In this document: piece by piece, positions 61,679 to 64,000 of the stretch | Layout: every line of letters starts with the position of its first letter | How positions within the stretch are numbered: position 1 is the first letter of the stretch | Assembly: GCF_000759835.1 (NCBI RefSeq) | Contig: NZ_BBNB01000003.1 | Location: forward strand, 186,001 to 250,000 | DNA length: 64,000 bases | Direction of reading: 5' to 3' | From: Citrobacter sedlakii NBRC 105722 | GTDB lineage: Bacteria > Pseudomonadota > Gammaproteobacteria > Enterobacterales > Enterobacteriaceae | Translations under genes and position numbers: made by a program | Notes under the pieces: generated by a model | Seen by the model: the letters and a program-made list of their open reading frames with translations, nothing else | What the model was told of the DNA's origin: nothing | Database searches by the model: none

Positions 61679-61706
61679 AACGGTCCTGTTTCAGGACCGT
61701 TTTTCG
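61679..61706 (+). terminator. Intrinsic terminator of yiaG
   Basis: AACGGTCCTG-TTT-CAGGACCGTT followed by TTTCG. A clean 10-bp stem 16 bp past the stop codon. Confidence 0.85.
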
Positions 61707-61772
61707 ACCATAAAGCAGAAAGAAGTAAAATAAAAGTTGCATCACCCGGCGTTACATGAGTTAATGCGTTCA

Positions 61773-61934
61773 ACGGTTTGACGTACAGACCATTAAAGCA
61801 GTTTAGTAAGGCAGTCCCCTTCAAGAGTTATCGTTGATACCCCTCGTAGTGCGCATTTCCTTTAACGCTTAAAAAATCTGTAAAGCACGCCATATCGCCG
61901 AAAGGCACACTTATTTTTTAAAAGGTAATACACT
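61773..61934 (+). promoter_or_regulatory. cspA cold-shock 5' leader (RNA thermosensor, cold box)
   Basis: The segment beginning ACGGTTTGACGTACAGACC carries the cold-box sequence TGACGTACAGA and continues with GTTGATACCCCTCGTAG and CGCCGAAAGGCACAC up to the AAAGGT ribosome-binding site. It is almost identical to the 159-nt leader of E. coli cspA, which changes fold at low temperature to allow translation. The 5' end is placed by analogy. Confidence 0.88.
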
Positions 61935-62147
61935 ATGTCCGGTAAAATGACTGGTATCGTAAAATGGTTCAACGCTGACAAAGGCTTCGGCTTCATCACT
62001 CCTGACGATGGCTCTAAAGACGTGTTCGTACACTTCTCTGCTATCCAGAACGATGGCTACAAATCTCTGGATGAAGGTCAGAAAGTTTCCTTCACCATCG
62101 AAAGCGGCGCTAAAGGCCCGGCAGCTGGCAACGTAACCAGCCTGTAA
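61935..62147 (+). CDS. cspA: Major cold-shock protein CspA
   Basis: A 70-aa OB-fold RNA chaperone with RNP1 (KGFGFITP) and RNP2 (VFVHFSAI) motifs. It melts mRNA secondary structure at low temperature. The sequence differs from E. coli CspA at only a few positions. Control is by the long leader upstream, and an intrinsic terminator follows. Confidence 0.98.
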
Positions 62148-62167
62148 GCTTTAAAAGCTCAGTATTC

Positions 62168-62200
62168 AGAATCCCTGCCAGACGGCGGGGATTTTTTTTA
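62168..62200 (+). terminator. Intrinsic terminator of cspA
   Basis: AATCCCTGCC-AGAC-GGCGGGGATT followed by a run of T. A 10-bp GC-rich stem (one wobble) 20 bp past the stop codon. Confidence 0.9.
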
Positions 62201-62247
62201 TCTCCGTCCTACCCTCCTGTCTTTGCATTACTTTACCTCGTCTGGCT

Positions 62248-62278
62248 TTGACCTTCCCCTTAGGGAAAGCTTTATAGT
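62248..62278 (+). promoter_or_regulatory. CueR-type promoter of cueP
   Basis: A -35 element TTGACC (62248-62253) and -10 element TATAGT (62273-62278) are separated by 19 bp. The dyad ACCTTCCCCTTAGGGAAAGC fills the spacer. The unusually long 19-bp spacing and CCTTCC-type dyad are diagnostic of MerR-family CueR promoters such as copA. Cu(I)-activated transcription is expected. Confidence 0.88.
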
Positions 62279-62310
62279 GATATCCTTTCTTTTCACATGG
62301 AATTGATACA

Positions 62311-62850
62311 ATGTCTATACGTCCTCTGCTGTTGACGCTGGGCCTGTTCGCCAGCGGCACTGTTTTCGCTGCTTCTCCTCAAGCCGCTTTCCTGGCGGAA
62401 CATGGGCTTGCCGGTAAAACCGTCGAACAGATGGTCGATGCGCTTGACCAGACGCCGCAGGCGCGCCCGCTCCCCCTGTCAGCCTCCATTACCAGTACGG
62501 CGCTGAAACTCTCTTCCGGCGAGCAGGCGTATACACTGCCGTTGGGCGAAAAGTTTTATCTTTCCTTTGCGCCCTACCAGCGCCAGACCCATCCCTGCTT
62601 TAACCACAGCCTCTCCGGCTGCCAGGGGGAAATGCCTGACACCACATTTAACGTCAAAATCACGGACAGCAAAGGCGATGTGCTAATTGAGAAACCGATG
62701 AAAAGCCATCAGAACGGCTTTATCGGCGTGTGGCTGCCGCGCAATATGGAAGGGATAATCGAGGTGAGCTACAACGGGAAAATGGCGTCTCATGCTTTTG
62801 CGACAAGAGAAGACAGCCAGACCTGTCTGACGGAATTGCAGTTACAATAA
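62311..62850 (+). CDS. cueP: Periplasmic copper-binding protein CueP
   Basis: A 179-aa secreted protein with signal peptide cleaved near VFAASP. CueP is the major periplasmic copper-binding protein of Salmonella; it supplies copper to SodCII and helps tolerate copper in place of the CusCFBA system. Conserved cysteines are present in THPCFNHSLSGCQGE (residues about 96 and 104) and near the C-terminus in SQTCLTEL (about 173). E. coli K-12 lacks it. The CueR-type promoter upstream confirms the assignment. Confidence 0.95.
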   Translation: MSIRPLLLTLGLFASGTVFAASPQAAFLAEHGLAGKTVEQMVDALDQTPQARPLPLSASITSTALKLSSGEQAYTLPLGEKFYLSFAPYQRQTHPCFNHSLSGCQGEMPDTTFNVKITDSKGDVLIEKPMKSHQNGFIGVWLPRNMEGIIEVSYNGKMASHAFATREDSQTCLTELQLQ

Positions 62851-62865
62851 ACGCATAATGATAAT

Positions 62866-62891
62866 GCCCGATAGCGCTATGCCGATCGGGC
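62866..62891. repeat. REP-like palindrome between cueP and hokA
   Basis: GCCCGATAGCGC...GCCGATCGGGC forms a stem-loop 15 bp past the cueP stop codon and may terminate both convergent genes. Confidence 0.65.
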
Positions 62892-62979
62892 GAAAAACAC
62901 AGTAACGCAAAAGTAAAAGGGTGCATTGAGAATACTTCACACCAGAAGAATGGCGGGGACAACGCCCCGCCAGATGCTC

Positions 62980-63132
62980 TTACTGTTTCACTTCACAGGC
63001 TAAAAACGCCGCCAGTTCATTATTTCCCTGTCTGATATGTAATTCGCATAATGAATCACGAACCATCCAGGTAAATAATAAAATAGTGAGACATATCACT
63101 ATTAAACTGCACAATATACATCTTTGCGGCAT
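62980..63132 (-). CDS. hokA: Type I toxin HokA (Hok/Gef family)
   Basis: A 50-aa membrane toxin with an N-terminal hydrophobic helix (LCSLIVICLTILLFTWMV), the conserved RDSLCELHIRQGNNELAAF and the C-terminal ACEV tail. Hok peptides depolarise the inner membrane. The same frame extends upstream (M at 63246), matching the mok leader ORF that couples Hok translation. The 3' hairpin GGCGGGGCGTTGTCCCCGCC at 62951-62970 fits the fold-back end of hok mRNA. Position between cspA and glyS is the same as E. coli hokA. Confidence 0.93.
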   Translation of the reverse strand: MPQRCILCSLIVICLTILLFTWMVRDSLCELHIRQGNNELAAFLACEVKQ

Positions 63133-63246
63133 CATCAGCCTCCGGTGTTGATTTTCAACAGGTAAGAGGCTACTCTTATGGTGTTCAGGCATAGAGGCGG
63201 CCTCACTTTGATTTATTGTCAGGTGGGGCTTTTCTCTGTCTGCCAT
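62980..63246 (-). CDS. Mok leader reading frame overlapping hokA
   Basis: The frame starting MADREKPHLTINQSEAASMP reads in phase into HokA (88 aa in all). In Hok/Sok loci a leader frame, mok, must be translated for Hok to be made, and Sok RNA represses it. No strong ribosome-binding site is visible before 63246, so the exact start is uncertain (the frame is open to 63276). Confidence 0.5.
   Translation of the reverse strand: MADREKPHLTINQSEAASMPEHHKSSLLPVENQHRRLMMPQRCILCSLIVICLTILLFTWMVRDSLCELHIRQGNNELAAFLACEVKQ
63148..63238 (+). ncRNA. sokA: SokA antisense RNA and its promoter
   Basis: A promoter with -35 TTGATT (63148-63153), exact 17-bp spacer and -10 TACTCT (63171-63176) points toward hokA's leader. 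The RNA would start near 63182 and end in GTGGGGCTTTTCTC (about 63236), the typical Sok terminator. It is complementary to the hokA/mok leader. The layout matches sokC and other chromosomal Sok RNAs. Confidence 0.78.
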
Positions 63247-63413
63247 CTGGTGAATACCTGAGACAGCCAGTCTCAAGCACCCGTCTGCATTCTACTGCAA
63301 ATATCGTGTTTGCCTTCGTTAATAAATTCCTAAAGTATTTTCTTCCGCTCAATGAATTATACATTGTCATTTAGCAGAATATTATTAGCGATTCTATTAA
63401 TCATTTTTTGACA

Positions 63414-63446
63414 ATAAAAAAGCCCGCGCAATGGCAGGCTTTTTAT
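63414..63446 (-). terminator. Intrinsic terminator of glyS
   Basis: Minus strand AGCCTGCC-ATTG-CGCGGGCT followed by TTTTTATTG, just past the glyS stop codon. The hairpin is flanked by A/T runs on both sides. Confidence 0.85.
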
Positions 63447-63460
63447 TATTAACGATTCGC

Positions 63461-64000
63461 TTATTGTAGCAGCGAAATATCCGCGACTTGCAGGAACAGC
63501 TCACGGAGTTTAGACAGCAGCGTCAGACGGTTGATACGCACCTCTTTGTCTTCCGCATTGACCATCACATTCTCAAAGAACTCATCCACCGGTTGACGCA
63601 GGGAAGCCAGCTCAATCAGCGCGTCCTGGTAGCGACCTTCGGCAAAGTACGGCTGCAGCTTGTCACGCAGTACCACCAGGTCTCTGGCCAGCGCCATTTC
63701 CGCCGCCTCTTTCAGTACGGATGCGTGAACGATGTCATTCAGCGTTTCATCAGACTTCGCCAGAATATTGGAGACACGCTTGTTTGCTGCCGCCAGCGCC
63801 GACGCGGCTTCCAGCGTACGGAAGTGTGAGACGGCCTTCATACGCGCGTCGAAGTCTGCCGGACGCGTCGGACGACGCGCCAGTACCGCCTGAATGGTGT
63901 CAACGCTATAACCTTCATCCTGGTACCAGGCGCGGAAACGACCGAGCATAAAGTCGATCACATCGTCCACGACGTTCGCGTTGGTCAGCTTGTCGCCATA
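63461..64000 (-). CDS. glyS: Glycyl-tRNA synthetase beta subunit (C-terminal part, runs off window)
   Basis: The visible 180 codons are the C-terminal end of GlyS, the beta chain of the alpha2-beta2 glycyl-tRNA synthetase. The segment [32 protein letters not shown] is characteristic, and the C-terminus [23 protein letters not shown] carries the anticodon-binding helices. The frame is open at base 64000, so the gene continues outside the window. It is followed by a terminator and hokA. Confidence 0.97.
   Translation of the reverse strand, partial: YGDKLTNANVVDDVIDFMLGRFRAWYQDEGYSVDTIQAVLARRPTRPADFDARMKAVSHFRTLEAASALAAANKRVSNILAKSDETLNDIVHASVLKEAAEMALARDLVVLRDKLQPYFAEGRYQDALIELASLRQPVDEFFENVMVNAEDKEVRINRLTLLSKLRELFLQVADISLLQ

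Overview
The window is chromosomal DNA from a member of the Enterobacteriaceae. It is almost gene-for-gene collinear with the gor to glyS interval of the E. coli chromosome, but with several differences. It carries cueP, a kgu-type 2-ketogluconate operon and two extra transport or oxidoreductase loci. It lacks the ars and gad acid-fitness genes that separate gor from yhjA in E. coli K-12, and it lacks the lpf fimbrial operon that Salmonella carries near eptB and yhjX. Citrobacter or a close relative is my best guess, but this is inference from gene content. Nearly all of the 64 kb is coding. I see no prophage, insertion sequence, integron or CRISPR array. Layout, left to right: the end of gor; yhjA (FNR-type operator upstream); treF; a 527-aa HEPN-annotated membrane protein with ankyrin-like tail; a GNAT acetyltransferase; yhjB; an SDR oxidoreductase divergent from the LysR gene yhjC; yhjD; yhjE; the AsmA-family gene yhjG; pdeH with a flagellar sigma-28 promoter; kdgK; yhjJ; dctA; pdeK. 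Next is the complete bacterial cellulose locus: bcsR-bcsQ-bcsA-bcsB-bcsZ-bcsC on the minus strand and bcsE-bcsF-bcsG on the plus strand. bcsQ is open, unlike in K-12. pdeH, pdeK, the PilZ domain of BcsA and the RxGD motif of BcsE tie this region to cyclic di-GMP. After bcsG come the type I toxin locus ldrD/rdlD, yhjV, the dipeptide ABC operon dppABCDF with a GcvB-like target in its leader, tRNA-Pro(CGG), eptB, yhjX (YpdB-type promoter boxes), yhjY, tag, yiaC, bisC and yiaD. Between yiaD and yiaF lies a ptxS-kguE-kguK-kguT-ghrB(kguD) cluster. Its order matches the pseudomonad 2-ketogluconate pathway, and a perfect TGGAACCGGTTCCA palindrome precedes kguE. This places ghrB as the last gene of a complete route: uptake of 2-ketogluconate, phosphorylation, then reduction to 6-phosphogluconate. 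With kdgK, dctA, yhjE, dpp and the AAHS-type transporter, the window is rich in uptake and sugar-acid catabolism. The right end carries an aromatic-acid-type MFS transporter, yiaG, cspA with its cold-shock leader, cueP behind a CueR-type promoter with 19-bp spacing, the hokA/sokA type I toxin-antitoxin locus, and the C-terminal part of glyS, which runs off the window. REP-type palindromes sit in many intergenic gaps, as is usual for this family.
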